From Stemphylium vesicarium (lineage: Eukaryota > Ascomycota > Dothideomycetes > Pleosporales > Pleosporaceae): a stretch of 64,000 nucleotides of DNA. Both the position numbers and the translations under genes were made by a program. Position 1 is the first letter of the stretch, and each line of letters opens with the position of its first letter. This document shows, piece after piece, positions 1-10,444 of the stretch. Under the pieces are notes generated by a model. That model was not told the DNA's origin. It ran no database searches and saw only the letters and a list, made by a program, of their open reading frames with translations. The stretch lies in assembly GCA_004380135.1 (NCBI GenBank), contig QXCR01000065.1:95099-159098 (forward strand), given 5' to 3'.

Positions 1-3000
1 GAGCGGAGGATGGCTGCATCGTCCTGTCGTACGTACCCAGAACCTACGCAACTTTCTGTAAACTACTAACACCACCAGCTCCCTCCACGATTCGAGCCCC
101 TCGTTGTTCGCGCCCTTTGTGTCCAGCCTTCCGCTGTCGCTTCCGGCCAACTTCTACACTTCCCTCGAAGCCCTCAAGGCCTTCACCCACTGCGTCACTC
201 CTCATAACCCTTCCGCACCCCGTTACTCGGCTTTGGCATCCGTCTTTACTATCAACCTTGCCGGTTCCGTAGTCGGTGCGGAGATCAAGCTTTCCACGTC
301 CGGTCTGGATGTCCAACAGGGCCTGCTCCAGGTTCCGTCGCAGAGTGGCTTCCGCGCATTCGATGTCTTCTACTACCTCAACTCAAGCTCCGCCTCCAAG
401 ATGGAGCGTGAGTTCCTGGGAATTCAGTCCTTGGACAAATACGCCCTCCTCCGCCGCTCGGGCACATACGACCCCCCGAACTACCTGCCCGATGCCGACG
501 ATGCCGCTGCGGCCGAGGACTTCCGCGCAAACCTCAAAGCAATTGGCATCAAGGGTCAGAAGCTGTCAAACCTCATCAGCTGCTTGACTGGGCTCCTGAA
601 GTTGGGCAACACCTTGGACTACTTCATGGATGAAGAGACTCTGGCATCCGTATGTGACGATGTTGAAGGCCTCATGGATCTGCCCGAGGGCATGCTTCGT
701 CAGAAGCTTGGTTCTAACGAACGTGAAGTCGTCATCGGTGGCATTTATGAGGCCATCGTTGACTTCGTTATCGCTCACGCCAACGCAGCGATCAAGGAGG
801 AAATCTACAAGGCCAAGAATGGCTTTCCCATGGAGGATAGCGATGGCAGTGGCATGCTGACTCCGCAAGGATCAGAAGACGGAGATATTGTCAACATTAC
901 CGTTGTCGAAATCCCTAGTCGGACTCTTGGCAAGGCCGTCGCACTTCGCACTGTGTTCGACGACAGCGAAGGCATCAACGCGGAGATGCGGGAAGATGGC
1001 GTCCAAGTACCACCAGTCAGCAACTCGGTCCTCGAGGGCATGAGGGACGCAATGCAGACGTGCGGAGCTGAGCTTGGCATAAACGGGCCTGCGCTCCGCG
1101 AAAAGGAAGCCGACATGGAGCGACGCGAGGCTGTCTTGGATAAAATCGGCCTTGACCTCCCAGAGGAAGACAACTTCATCAAGCAGCTGCTGTATCCCGT
1201 TCAAAACGGCGGCATTGTCCTCGGCAAGCACGGTCGTTTTGATCTAGCCCTGACCGTGGCTAGCAGCAGAGTCTGGTTCCAGCTCGCGCTGCACCCCACC
1301 GACACCATCCCCACATCCTTGAACCAGGACCTCAGCTCCACTTGGCAAGCTGGTGTAGTTTCCAGGCAACTCCGCGAGTGGCGCCTACCGGAATGGGCCA
1401 ACCGCCGCAATCGCAGCCTGGACTTCACCGCCGACTTTGATCACCACGAGTTTCACGATCGGTATGCGCCTCTTGGCTGCATGGACGGCCAGGAAGGTAT
1501 TCAAAACTGGATCCTTCAGCGTGGTTGGAGCAACGGTGAAGTCATGGTAGGCAAAGAACGTGTTTGGGTTAGAGAAGGCACCTGGTGGGAGGCAGAGTCG
1601 CAGCTGGACCAGAAGACGCAGGAGATGGGTTCTCCTAACATGCTTGGAGGCATGATTGGCGCAGCTGGCATGGAGAATACCTATCCCAACCAGCTTCCGC
1701 CCACTGCGAGCGCTTTCTTCCCGCCTCTTCCCGACACTGGACATGCGGCTCCCCAGAACCCATTCCAAAGCCAGACGAGTCTGCCCGCCGGTGGTGCCGC
1801 AGACGCCAAGTCGCTCGCTCCTACTGCCCTCACAGGCCCTACCGCAGGCCCCGGTGATTACGGTCTCGGAATGAAGGGTGATGAGAATAAGGGTGTTTCC
1901 TACTTCGACCTCGAATCATCCGGTAATGCCGTTGTGACCGAGACCAGCCTGACCACATCCCGACGGATCTGGGTCGGTTTCGTTTGGGCGTTGACGTTCT
2001 GGATCCCCTCTCCTCTACTCAAGTATGTTGGACGCATGAAACGACCCGACGTGCGCATGGCATGGCGAGAAAAGCTCGTCCTCTTCATGTTCATCATGCT
2101 TCTCAACGCTACCATCGTCTTTTACATTGTCGCTTTCGGTAAACTGCTATGTCCTAACAAGGACAAGGTTTGGAACACGAAGGAAGTATCCGCGCATCAA
2201 GGCGAAGACGATTACTACGTTAGCCACCACGGTGTTGTCTACGACCTGACCTCGTTTTGGAAGAAGCAACACAGCGACTCCAACACTGAAGCTACCAACG
2301 ACCGCATGATGGAAATGGCCGGTTTCAACATGGACCCTTACATCATCCCGCCGCTATATCTCGCCTGCCCCAACTTGATTCCGGAAAACGACCAGACCAA
2401 GGTCATGCAGTTGACGTTGAACGAATCCGAAACTGAGAGTCTGAACTCGCTCGCCGTTCACAGGTCTGGGTCGCAAACGAACCTGCCCGACAGTGACGCA
2501 CTCAAAAAAGAGGACTGGTACCCTAAAGTATTCCTTCCGGCTATCAAGGAGTACAGGAAAGGAGAACTCGTGTGGAAAACCGACAAGATCAAGAGTGAGG
2601 GCGAGAACGAGAACCACATGTGGTTCAGACTCAATGAGAAGGTCTACGATCTCACCAACTACTTTGCCACAATCGACTACATGCAAAACATCGACCAATA
2701 CAACTTCCTTGACGACAAGCTGGTCGACATGGTAAAGGGAAATGCCGGTCAAGACCTCCACGAGGACTTCACGAACCAACTCAACGAGACCGCACAAGCC
2801 TACAACCTCCAGTGTTTGGACAATCTCTTCTACGTTGGTAGGACGGATTTCCGTGACAGTCCCAAGTGCGTGGTCAACGATTACATCTTGCTTGCCTTCA
2901 CCATTATTCTCTGCGCTGTCATCGTCATCAAGTTTTTGGCTGCGCTCCAACTTGGTTCTCGAAAGCGCCCAGCCAACCAGGACAAGTTCGTCATCTGTCA

Positions 3001-5140
3001 GGTGCCAGCTTACACAGAAGGCGAGGACTCTATTCGAAAGAGTTTAGACTCCCTAACAGCACTCGAATATGACAACAAGCGCAAGCTCATCTGCGTCATT
3101 TGCGACGGAATGATTGTCGGAGGCGGTAACGATCGTCCTACGCCTAAAATTGTACTCGATATCCTCGGTGTCGATCCCAAGGTTGACCCACCTGCACTTC
3201 CATTCTGGTCGGTCGGTGAAGGAAGCCAGCAGCTCAACTACGGCAAGGTCTACTCCGGTTTATATGAATTCGAAGGCAATGTCGTTCCGTACATTGTAGT
3301 TGTCAAGATGGGCAAGGAATCCGAACAACACAAGTCGAAGCCTGGTAACCGTGGAAAGCGCGACTCTCAAATCTTGCTCATGAGCTTCCTCAACCGCGTC
3401 CACCACCGCTCTGCCATGAACCCTCTCGAGCTTGAGATGTTCCACCAAATCAACAACATCATTGGTGTGGATCCAGAGCTGTACGAATATCTGCTCATGA
3501 TTGACGCTGACACTATGGTCAAGCCTGATTCTCTCAACCGTCTTGTGGCGGCCTGCGCTCATGACTCCAAGATTGCTGGTATCTGTGGCGAGACGAGCTT
3601 GGAGAATGAAGACAGGTCGTGGTGGACAATGATCCAAGTGTACGAATACTACATCTCGCATCATTTGTCCAAGGCTTTCGAGAGTTTGTTCGGCAGTGTT
3701 ACTTGTTTGCCTGGATGGTAAGTACTCTATTTCCAACCGACTATACTGTCACTAATATGCTGTAGTTTCACCATGTATCGTCTGCGCACCGCCGACAAGG
3801 GCAAGCCTCTCATCATCTCAGACAAGATCATCAAGGATTACGCCGATTGCATTGTAGACACTTTGCACAAGAAGAACCTGCTCTCGCTCGGTGAGGATCG
3901 TTACCTGACGACTCTCATGACCAAGTACTTCCCGGCTATGTCATACAAGTTCATTCCTGACGCCTACGCTCTCACTGCCGCTCCGGATACGTGGAGCATT
4001 CTGCTGTCCCAAAGACGTCGATGGATCAACTCTACCATTCACAACCTGGCTGAACTCGTCTGGCTGAAGGATCTCTGCGGTTTCTGCTGCTTCTCGATGC
4101 GATTCGTCGTCTTCATTGATCTCTTTGGTACCCTCATCCTCCCATCCATCTGCGCGTACCTTGTCTACCTCGTGTACTCAGTCGCCGGCGGCCAAAGTCA
4201 ATTCCCCGTCTTCTCAATCGTCATGCTTGCGGCTGTGTACGGTCTTCAAGCACTCATCTTCATCATCAAGCGTCAATGGCAACACGTTGGATGGATGATC
4301 ATCTACATCCTCGCCTTCCCCATTTATTCTCTTGCGCTACCCATGTATTCCTTCTGGAAGCAGGACGATTTCTCATGGGGTAACACGCGTGTCGTTATTG
4401 GCGAGCAAGGAACCAAGCAAGTGCTTACAACGGACGACGAGGGCTTCGACCCCAAGGCCATTCCCATGATGCGATGGGACGAGTACGCAGAGCGCAACGA
4501 GCTTCCCGGTCGTCGCGGCCTCCCCGGTATGGCGACTGAGAAGGGTGGCTACAACGTATACGAAGACGAGGCTTACGAGATGAACGACATGCAATCGGTA
4601 TACTCATCTGTCAAGCCAGCATCTACCGTCATGTCCAACATGCAGCACATCTCTCACATGCCACCCCAGTCTCCTGGTCCCTACCAGGGCATGCAAACCC
4701 GCCAGTCGACCTACTCGAACTTGTCCCGCTACCAGGACAACCCGCACGACAACCGTGGAATGTCGATGGGCAACATGAGCGACCACTACCGCAACAACTC
4801 AGCCTCACCATACGGTCAGCGACAGAGCATGGGCGGCTTCCAGAGCTCAGACAACCTCATGACGTCGACGCCCCCTATTCGTGGACGCAGCCCTCTCAGC
4901 TATGGGGCTAGCCAATCACGCCCTGGCAGCACTACAAACTTCCAGAGCATGATGAACGGACCTACTGATAGTCAGATCGTTGAGACTGTTCAGGCTTGTC
5001 TCAAGGACGCTGATCTCGACAAGGTGACACGCAAGCAGATTATTGCGCTTGCAGAACAGAGACTGCAGATGCAGCTCACTGGAGAGAGGAAGATTTTCCT
5101 TACTCAGGCCATTGACGTTGAGCTTGCCAACATGATGTAA
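1..5140 (+). CDS. Class VII chitin synthase with myosin-like domain (5' end outside window)
   Basis: Polymerises UDP-GlcNAc into cell-wall chitin at the plasma membrane. Model: exons <1-28, 79-3717 and 3766-5140. The introns are 50 bp (GTACGT...CAG, CTAAC branch) and 48 bp (GTAAGT...TAG). The second splice restores the CLPGCFTMYR motif. In order: a shortened myosin-motor-like region (about 600 residues visible), two membrane segments near 1970-2140, a cytochrome-b5-like stretch (2170-2400), a third membrane segment (2880-2945), the chitin synthase 2 catalytic domain with EDRYLTTL and QRRRW in the last exon, three more membrane segments, and a C-terminal DEK_C domain. Exon 1 reads AEDGCIVL where myosins carry the P-loop, which fits class VII (CsmB/Chs7) rather than class V. 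About 90 N-terminal residues are probably missing, by recollection of the family. Confidence 0.93.
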
Positions 5141-5605
5141 GGACAAAGATCAAGTTGAATTTGTTTGCATTTAGCGGTGTTTTTTGTACATGTTTGCACG
5201 ACGCATTCAGTCTGCCCTTTATTACACGGCGCAATTGTCTGGGAAAATGTGGGGTCTCGGGATCTAAGTTGTATTTACATCATCGGGTTGGTGTAATTAT
5301 AATAGGGAGTCGCATATTACTTATCAACATGGATCGAAGTGAAACTCAATAAAAAATAAAAATAAAAAACTTCCTTGGTCAAATGTTAGTGATGAGACGT
5401 GATAAAGCGAGTGCGATGACTGGTGCGACGGGTTAGCTCAGTCAGTGATAGCGGCCCGAAGCTACGTACCCCCAGCTGCTGGCCCAGCAGTCGCGCAGCC
5501 AGAGCTCCGTCATGCCGACAAGCCGCAACATCGCCTTGAACCTCAGCCAATACAATACCACTCCCAACTATTCCCTTGCTCGAACCATAAATAATTACCC
5601 ACAAG
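5141..5605. other. Intergenic: chitin synthase 3' region and END3 promoter
   Basis: No gene is seen. An AATAAA hexamer at 5348-5353, inside an A-rich stretch about 210 bases after the chitin synthase stop, is a plausible polyadenylation signal. A sequence resembling a tRNA A box lies near 5430 but has no B box, so I do not call a tRNA. Confidence 0.6.
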
Positions 5606-6885
5606 ATGGCGCCGAATCGCATCGAGCAAGACGAAATCGAAAAGTACTGGGAGATCTTCAGCTCGCTCAGCAATGGCGGAACACACCTCGACGGCGCGCA
5701 GGCGGCCCCTGTACTCAAGAACTCACATCTAAGAGACGACCAACTGGAGAGGGTGTGGGATCTGGCGGATGTGGATAATGATGGCAAGCTCGACTTTGAA
5801 GAGTTTTGCGTGGCTATGCGACTCATCTTCGACTTGATCAACGGGGTATGTCTTGAGTCCTTACCTCCTGGCACCATGTAGGCGGCACATGGAGAGTTCG
5901 CAGGCTAATAACGACGTCTTAGATATCAATGGACGTCCCCAAGACCCTCCCCGACTGGCTTGTTCCTGAATCAAAAGCACATCTTGTCCAAGCGGGGCGT
6001 GCCCTTTCCGGCTCCCAGCCCGCATACGAGACGGTCGAAGACGACGACGACACGCCGGGCCTGCGCGACGGCTTCGACTGGTACATGTCGCCGAGCGACA
6101 AGGCCAAATACGAAGAAATTTACACGGCGAACCGCGACGGCCACGGCAACATTACTTTTGACAGTCTAGCCGGCCTATTCGACAGTCTAGACAACGTACC
6201 CGACTCTGACATACGCTTCGCCTGGAACCTGGTGAACCCCAAAGCACGCGAAAGCGTAGGCAAAGACGCCGCACTCGCATTTCTCCACATTCTCAACCAG
6301 CGCAGCGAAGGCTTCCGCGTGCCGCGCAGCGTGCCCCCCTCACTACGAGCCAGCTTCGAAAAGGCGCACATTGACTACGATATCGAGTCCAACGCCAACT
6401 CGCGCTGGGCCGCCACGCGCGACGAAAACACGACAACAGGCCGCAAAGCAAAGTTCGGCGACGCATACCTCACGCGCCTGGGCGTTGGCGACCGCGCTGC
6501 AAACTACGGCGCCCGAGGCGGCAAGGGCACCGATTTCGGCGGCCGCACAACAGAGGACTGGGAGGAGGTCCGGCTGAAGAAACAACTCCGCGAGCTTGAA
6601 GGCAAGATTGCGGATGTGGAGAAAGAGGCGGAGAACCGGCGGCATGGACGTAGCAAGGATAGTAAGCCTGCGCTCGTCAAACGCGAACTCGAGCTCCTCC
6701 TAGACTACAAGAGGAATGTGCTCAAAGATTTAGACAATGATGAGGGTGGTGCGGTCAAAGGGCTGGGCGGTATTAGAGAGGAGATTGATACCGTCAAGGA
6801 GCAGGTTGAGGGGCTGCAGGGCCATTTGGAGAATAGGAAGGCCGTGTTGGAGGATTTGAGGAGGCAGATTGAGGATGAGCGGTAG
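5606..6885 (+). CDS. END3: Actin cytoskeleton-regulatory complex protein END3
   Basis: Component of the Pan1-Sla1-End3 endocytic coat complex that couples clathrin-mediated uptake to actin assembly. Exons 5606-5845 and 5923-6885 (77 bp intron, GTATGT...TAG) give 400 residues, the usual length. An N-terminal EH domain holds a canonical EF-hand loop, DVDNDGKLDFEE, at about residues 54-65. A second EH-like domain follows at about 130-225. The C-terminal 110 residues are charged and predicted coiled coil. The start is the first ATG of the exon, and the junction reads ...FDLING-ISMDVPKTLPDW in frame. It lies about 470 bp downstream of the class VII chitin synthase and converges on the Nudix gene. 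Endocytic recycling is needed for polar placement of chitin synthases, so the neighbourhood is thematically coherent, though physical linkage alone does not prove co-regulation. Confidence 0.95.
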
Positions 6886-7140
6886 ATGGGTCATGGGCTG
6901 GAGTTGGGAAGAATGGCGCATATAGAATTAATGCCAGCTATCGGGCTGGTTCTTCATTTGTATCATTTTCTAGTGCAGTTATTTTCATATTGTAACTACA
7001 TGGCACTTTGATGTAACCAACCGTGAAATAACGACACTAGCCATGTTTTCGAGAATATACAGAGTACGTTTTCAAAGCATTTACTCTATATCTTACGGAC
7101 TCCCACGCCCTCTCCCTTCCTCAGCCAACATCCCCTCCAT

Positions 7141-7935
7141 TCACTTCCCACCAACCTTCTGAAACAACTCCGGATGCTCAATCGCATACTGCGCGCCCGC
7201 AGCCCAATGGTAAAGTTTGGCCGCGATAACATAGCCCTCCTTCGCAAACTCCTCCAACCTTGCATACAACTCCGAAACCGGAATATTAACCCTCTGAATA
7301 TCCTCGCCCTCATCTAAATGCTGCTCTGGCTCCGGGTCTCCCTCCTTGAGCTGAATTTCCACCATACAAAGACAAAGATTCGCGCTCGTCATCCCCGGGT
7401 CCGCCGCCACAGCCGGCGACGTCGAAACGACTTTTCCTTTATACCCCGTTTCCTCGTAGAGTTCGCGAACAGCGGCTTCCTGCGGCGTCTCATCCTTGTC
7501 GATGAGGCCGGCGGGCCATTCGACGGTGAAGCCGCCGACGGGAGGCCGGAACTGGATTACCACGATTGTGGAAGGTGGCTTGCTGGGGTGGTAGATGATG
7601 TTTCCCATGGCGACGGCGTCGACGCCGGCAGTTCCTGTTGTTTTTCGCGATGCGATTTCCCAGATGCGAGACTTGCCGTGGGCGTCGGTGTAGGTTGCTT
7701 TTTGCAGTTTTATCCATTTTGCGTCTGTGGAGGGGAGGTCCTCCAGGGAGGTTACTTTGGGTTGCTGGGAAGAGGCCATTGTTACGGCGTTGACGCGGGT
7801 TACGAGGGGGGAGGTGCGTTGGTGGGGAGTGGGGTGGAAGAAGCGTTTGAGGGTTTGGAGGAAATGGGAAGGTGGTGGTGGGGTTGACCTTGGGGTTTGG
7901 CGGGAAACGGTTTGTTTGACGAGATTTGTGAACAT
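7141..7935 (-). CDS. YSA1: Nudix hydrolase, ADP-ribose pyrophosphatase (YSA1-like)
   Basis: Hydrolyses ADP-ribose (or related nucleoside diphosphate sugars) to AMP and ribose 5-phosphate. The single exon encodes 264 residues. The Nudix box GX5EX7REUXEEXGU is intact as GLIDKDETPQEAAVRELYEE followed by TGY, at about residues 142-164. The N-terminal 50 residues are rich in Ser, Thr, Arg and Pro with no acidic residue, as in a mitochondrial presequence. A second in-frame ATG at 7779 (residue 53) opens the region that matches cytosolic orthologues. It has a good context, with A at -3 and G at +4. Two products from one gene are therefore possible. It converges on END3 (255 bp apart) and diverges from the L2HGDH gene. 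Confidence 0.9.
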   Translation of the reverse strand: MFTNLVKQTVSRQTPRSTPPPPSHFLQTLKRFFHPTPHQRTSPLVTRVNAVTMASSQQPKVTSLEDLPSTDAKWIKLQKATYTDAHGKSRIWEIASRKTTGTAGVDAVAMGNIIYHPSKPPSTIVVIQFRPPVGGFTVEWPAGLIDKDETPQEAAVRELYEETGYKGKVVSTSPAVAADPGMTSANLCLCMVEIQLKEGDPEPEQHLDEGEDIQRVNIPVSELYARLEEFAKEGYVIAAKLYHWAAGAQYAIEHPELFQKVGGK

Positions 7936-8418
7936 TCCAGGGTATCGGCGGTCTCTGAGCGATGTCTGGGGTTCTCCTGCGTGGGTTGGGGATGGGTGAG
8001 GAAAGTGCCGATGACGTTATGTCTAATGGATTAGGTAGGTATGCTTCGAGCGATGGTTCGGGGATACTTCAGGTTGAAGGGCCGCGTATGTGTTGATTTC
8101 AAAACGCAGAGAATCAACTTGTATACTTTGAATGCTTGGAAACATGGCACGCCTTTAAAATCAAGCTGTAATGGCTCCAATTGACGGCAATGGATGCAGG
8201 ACCCCACTGCGCTAACGTCAGGAACACGACAAACCTCAGGTAACGTCATCTAAAAGCATCGCGTCGACTTGATAAGCATCGGTTATCGACACCTACGTAC
8301 TATCGCGCGTACAACTATATTCCCTCTCTGCTGCTTACTCGCCGTCCTCGCATTCCCCATGTTCTCGTAAACTCCCTTCAATTTTATTTCCTATTTCACT
8401 CTTTCCTCATCCACCAAA
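7936..8418. promoter_or_regulatory. Divergent promoter region, YSA1 / L2HGDH
   Basis: This 483 bp stretch lies between two divergently read starts. No open frame of interest and no obvious TATA box was seen. A pyrimidine-rich stretch just before 8419 is typical of fungal core promoters and leaders. Confidence 0.5.
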
Positions 8419-9654
8419 ATGTTCTCAATGCGCGCCTTCCCACGAACCATCACCAAACAACCAAACCCCATCTCAAGAGCATTTTCCTCCACAGCTCGCC
8501 CCCATGCAGACTTTACACACGCCGTGATAGGTGGCGGCGTCGTCGGCCTCGCTATAGCCCGCAAACTGCAATCGCGCGACCCAGCAGTCTCCACAGTTCT
8601 AATAGAAAAACACGGATCCGCAGGCACAGAAACAAGTTCACGGAACAGCGAAGTTATACACGCAGGCTTGTACTACGGCCCAGATTCCCTAAAGACGAAA
8701 CTTTGCCTCCGAGGAAAAGGAATGCTGTACGATCTCTGTGCTAAACACGGCATCCCACATCGCAACACGGGAAAATGGATCGTAGCTCAAGACGCGGACC
8801 AAATGGACGCGTTGCAAAAAGTGCACGATTTCGCGCAGAGCATCGGCGTGCCAACCCGTTTTCTGAGTAAAGAGGAAGCAAGCAGACGAGAACCAGACGT
8901 CAGAGCCGAAGCAGGTGTACTCGAGAGTTCGAGCACGGGGATTATAGATTCCCACAGCTTGATGCAGTACCTCGAGGGTTCGTTTGAAGAAGCAGGAGGA
9001 ATCTGCGCTTTCAATTCGCCAGTAACACATATCCAGCCAATCGACTCTGGTCGCGGGGGTTGGGAAATCACCACCAAGAGCACCTCACAAGACGATGGTA
9101 ACGTAGAAGAAACAACAATAATAGCCGATACTCTCATAAACTCCGCCGGTCTCTTCGCCGTCCCCATCTCAAACATGATCCTCCCGCCTTCCCGCCACCG
9201 AACCCCCTTCTACGCAAAAGGCTCTTACTTCTCCTACAGCAGCTCCCGGCCCCGCCCTTCTACCCTCGTTTACCCAGCCCCCATACCCGGCCATGGCGGC
9301 TTGGGCACCCATCTCACGCTCGATCTGGGCGGCCGGGTGCGCTTCGGTCCGGATGTCGAGTGGACGGATTCGCCGACTGATTACAAGCCGAATACCTCGC
9401 GACTTGATGAGGCTATTGCTGATATCCAAACGTACCTGCCTGGTGTGGATAAGGACGCTATTCAACCTGATTACGTGGGTATCAGACCTAAGTTGGGCAA
9501 GCTGGCTGCGACGAGTGGGAAGGGGTTTCAGGATTTTTATGTCTGCAGGGAAGAGGGGTATCAGGGGTGGGTTAATTTGTTGGCGATTGAAAGTCCTGGG
9601 TTGACTAGCTGTTTGGCTATTGCGGAAGAGGTGGAGGATTTGCTGTATCGCTGA
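8419..9654 (+). CDS. FAD-dependent L-2-hydroxyglutarate dehydrogenase, mitochondrial
   Basis: Oxidises L-2-hydroxyglutarate to 2-oxoglutarate, a metabolite-repair reaction that removes a side product of malate dehydrogenase. The single exon encodes 411 residues of the DAO/FAD-oxidoreductase fold. The dinucleotide-binding motif GGGVVGLAIARKL lies at residues 38-50, and the ETSSRNSEVIHAGLYY signature of the L2HGDH family at about 70-85. A C-terminal segment (RPKLGKLAA, then ESPGLTSCLAIAE) closes the FAD domain. The first 30 residues are basic and hydroxylated with an RAFSST sequence resembling a mitochondrial processing site. The start at 8419 is the first ATG. It converges on the class VI chitin synthase, 790 bp away. 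Confidence 0.93.
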   Translation: MFSMRAFPRTITKQPNPISRAFSSTARPHADFTHAVIGGGVVGLAIARKLQSRDPAVSTVLIEKHGSAGTETSSRNSEVIHAGLYYGPDSLKTKLCLRGKGMLYDLCAKHGIPHRNTGKWIVAQDADQMDALQKVHDFAQSIGVPTRFLSKEEASRREPDVRAEAGVLESSSTGIIDSHSLMQYLEGSFEEAGGICAFNSPVTHIQPIDSGRGGWEITTKSTSQDDGNVEETTIIADTLINSAGLFAVPISNMILPPSRHRTPFYAKGSYFSYSSSRPRPSTLVYPAPIPGHGGLGTHLTLDLGGRVRFGPDVEWTDSPTDYKPNTSRLDEAIADIQTYLPGVDKDAIQPDYVGIRPKLGKLAATSGKGFQDFYVCREEGYQGWVNLLAIESPGLTSCLAIAEEVEDLLYR

Positions 9655-10444
9655 TTGCTATTCTACACTTTTTCTTTACACCCTTTCTGATCTTTCTCCA
9701 AGGAGAGAGCGGGGCCTTGGCGAATGTTGAATTTGTTGGAGTCCAAGATGTTGGTTGCAAGGGGATCTGGTCGTGGATATGCCAAGCTTGCAAGTCACGC
9801 CGATCTTGTGGATGATCTCGGACTGAAACATTCCAAATCTACTCCTGAACGGCTCTAGGGTCAAGCTTGCAATACAGAAAGATGTGAGGTCATTCATAAG
9901 CGCCAAGCTGAACCTTATATCTCGTTACATCAAACGCTGCTACTGTGAATAAGCGAGAGATCACCAAAAACACGGAATACGATTATACTAAGTGGCAAGA
10001 ATACCAATCAATTCTCGTCTTCTAGCAGACGTTCCTCTAGACATTAAGCAGAAATGATTTGTCTGTTTCCATCACATAGCCCTTTCAACATATATGTAAA
10101 AACCCAGAAAGGGCTTTGTGTTTGGCATGCGATTAAACCTCCTGGACTCGTCACATAACGAAACCAGGTCGTGATTTTGTTTCCAGCCACCGCCCCACCG
10201 TCATGTAAGTAAAGGTTCCAAAAAATAGTATGTACACCAAGGAAAGATTGCGCAGAGAACACTAGTTGTGTGCGGTGTTTCGCTGTATATGGAGAATAAA
10301 CGCCGGGAGCATCCGAATGCGCACTGTAGTGTAGTGTGTAAGACAAGGAAAAGTTGGTAATGCTAAAACGCCGTCATGGTTGCGACTTTTTGACTTGTAG
10401 ATGGAATGAAGATCAAGACGCTGAATCAAAGGAAAGAAGAGCGC
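9655..10444. other. Intergenic between convergent genes
   Basis: It holds the 3' ends of the L2HGDH and class VI chitin synthase transcripts. A 100-codon minus-strand frame at 10044-10346 has no recognisable features. Nothing else is seen. Confidence 0.6.

Noticed and set aside
10..69. ATG at position 10 as the start of the class VII chitin synthase
   Set aside because: The frame that reads AEDGCIVL into exon 2 matches the conserved family sequence, so the coding region continues beyond the left edge.
5425..5490. tRNA-like A box (GGTTAGCTCAGTCAGT)
   Set aside because: No B box (GGTTCGAnTCC) or acceptor-stem pairing was found downstream.
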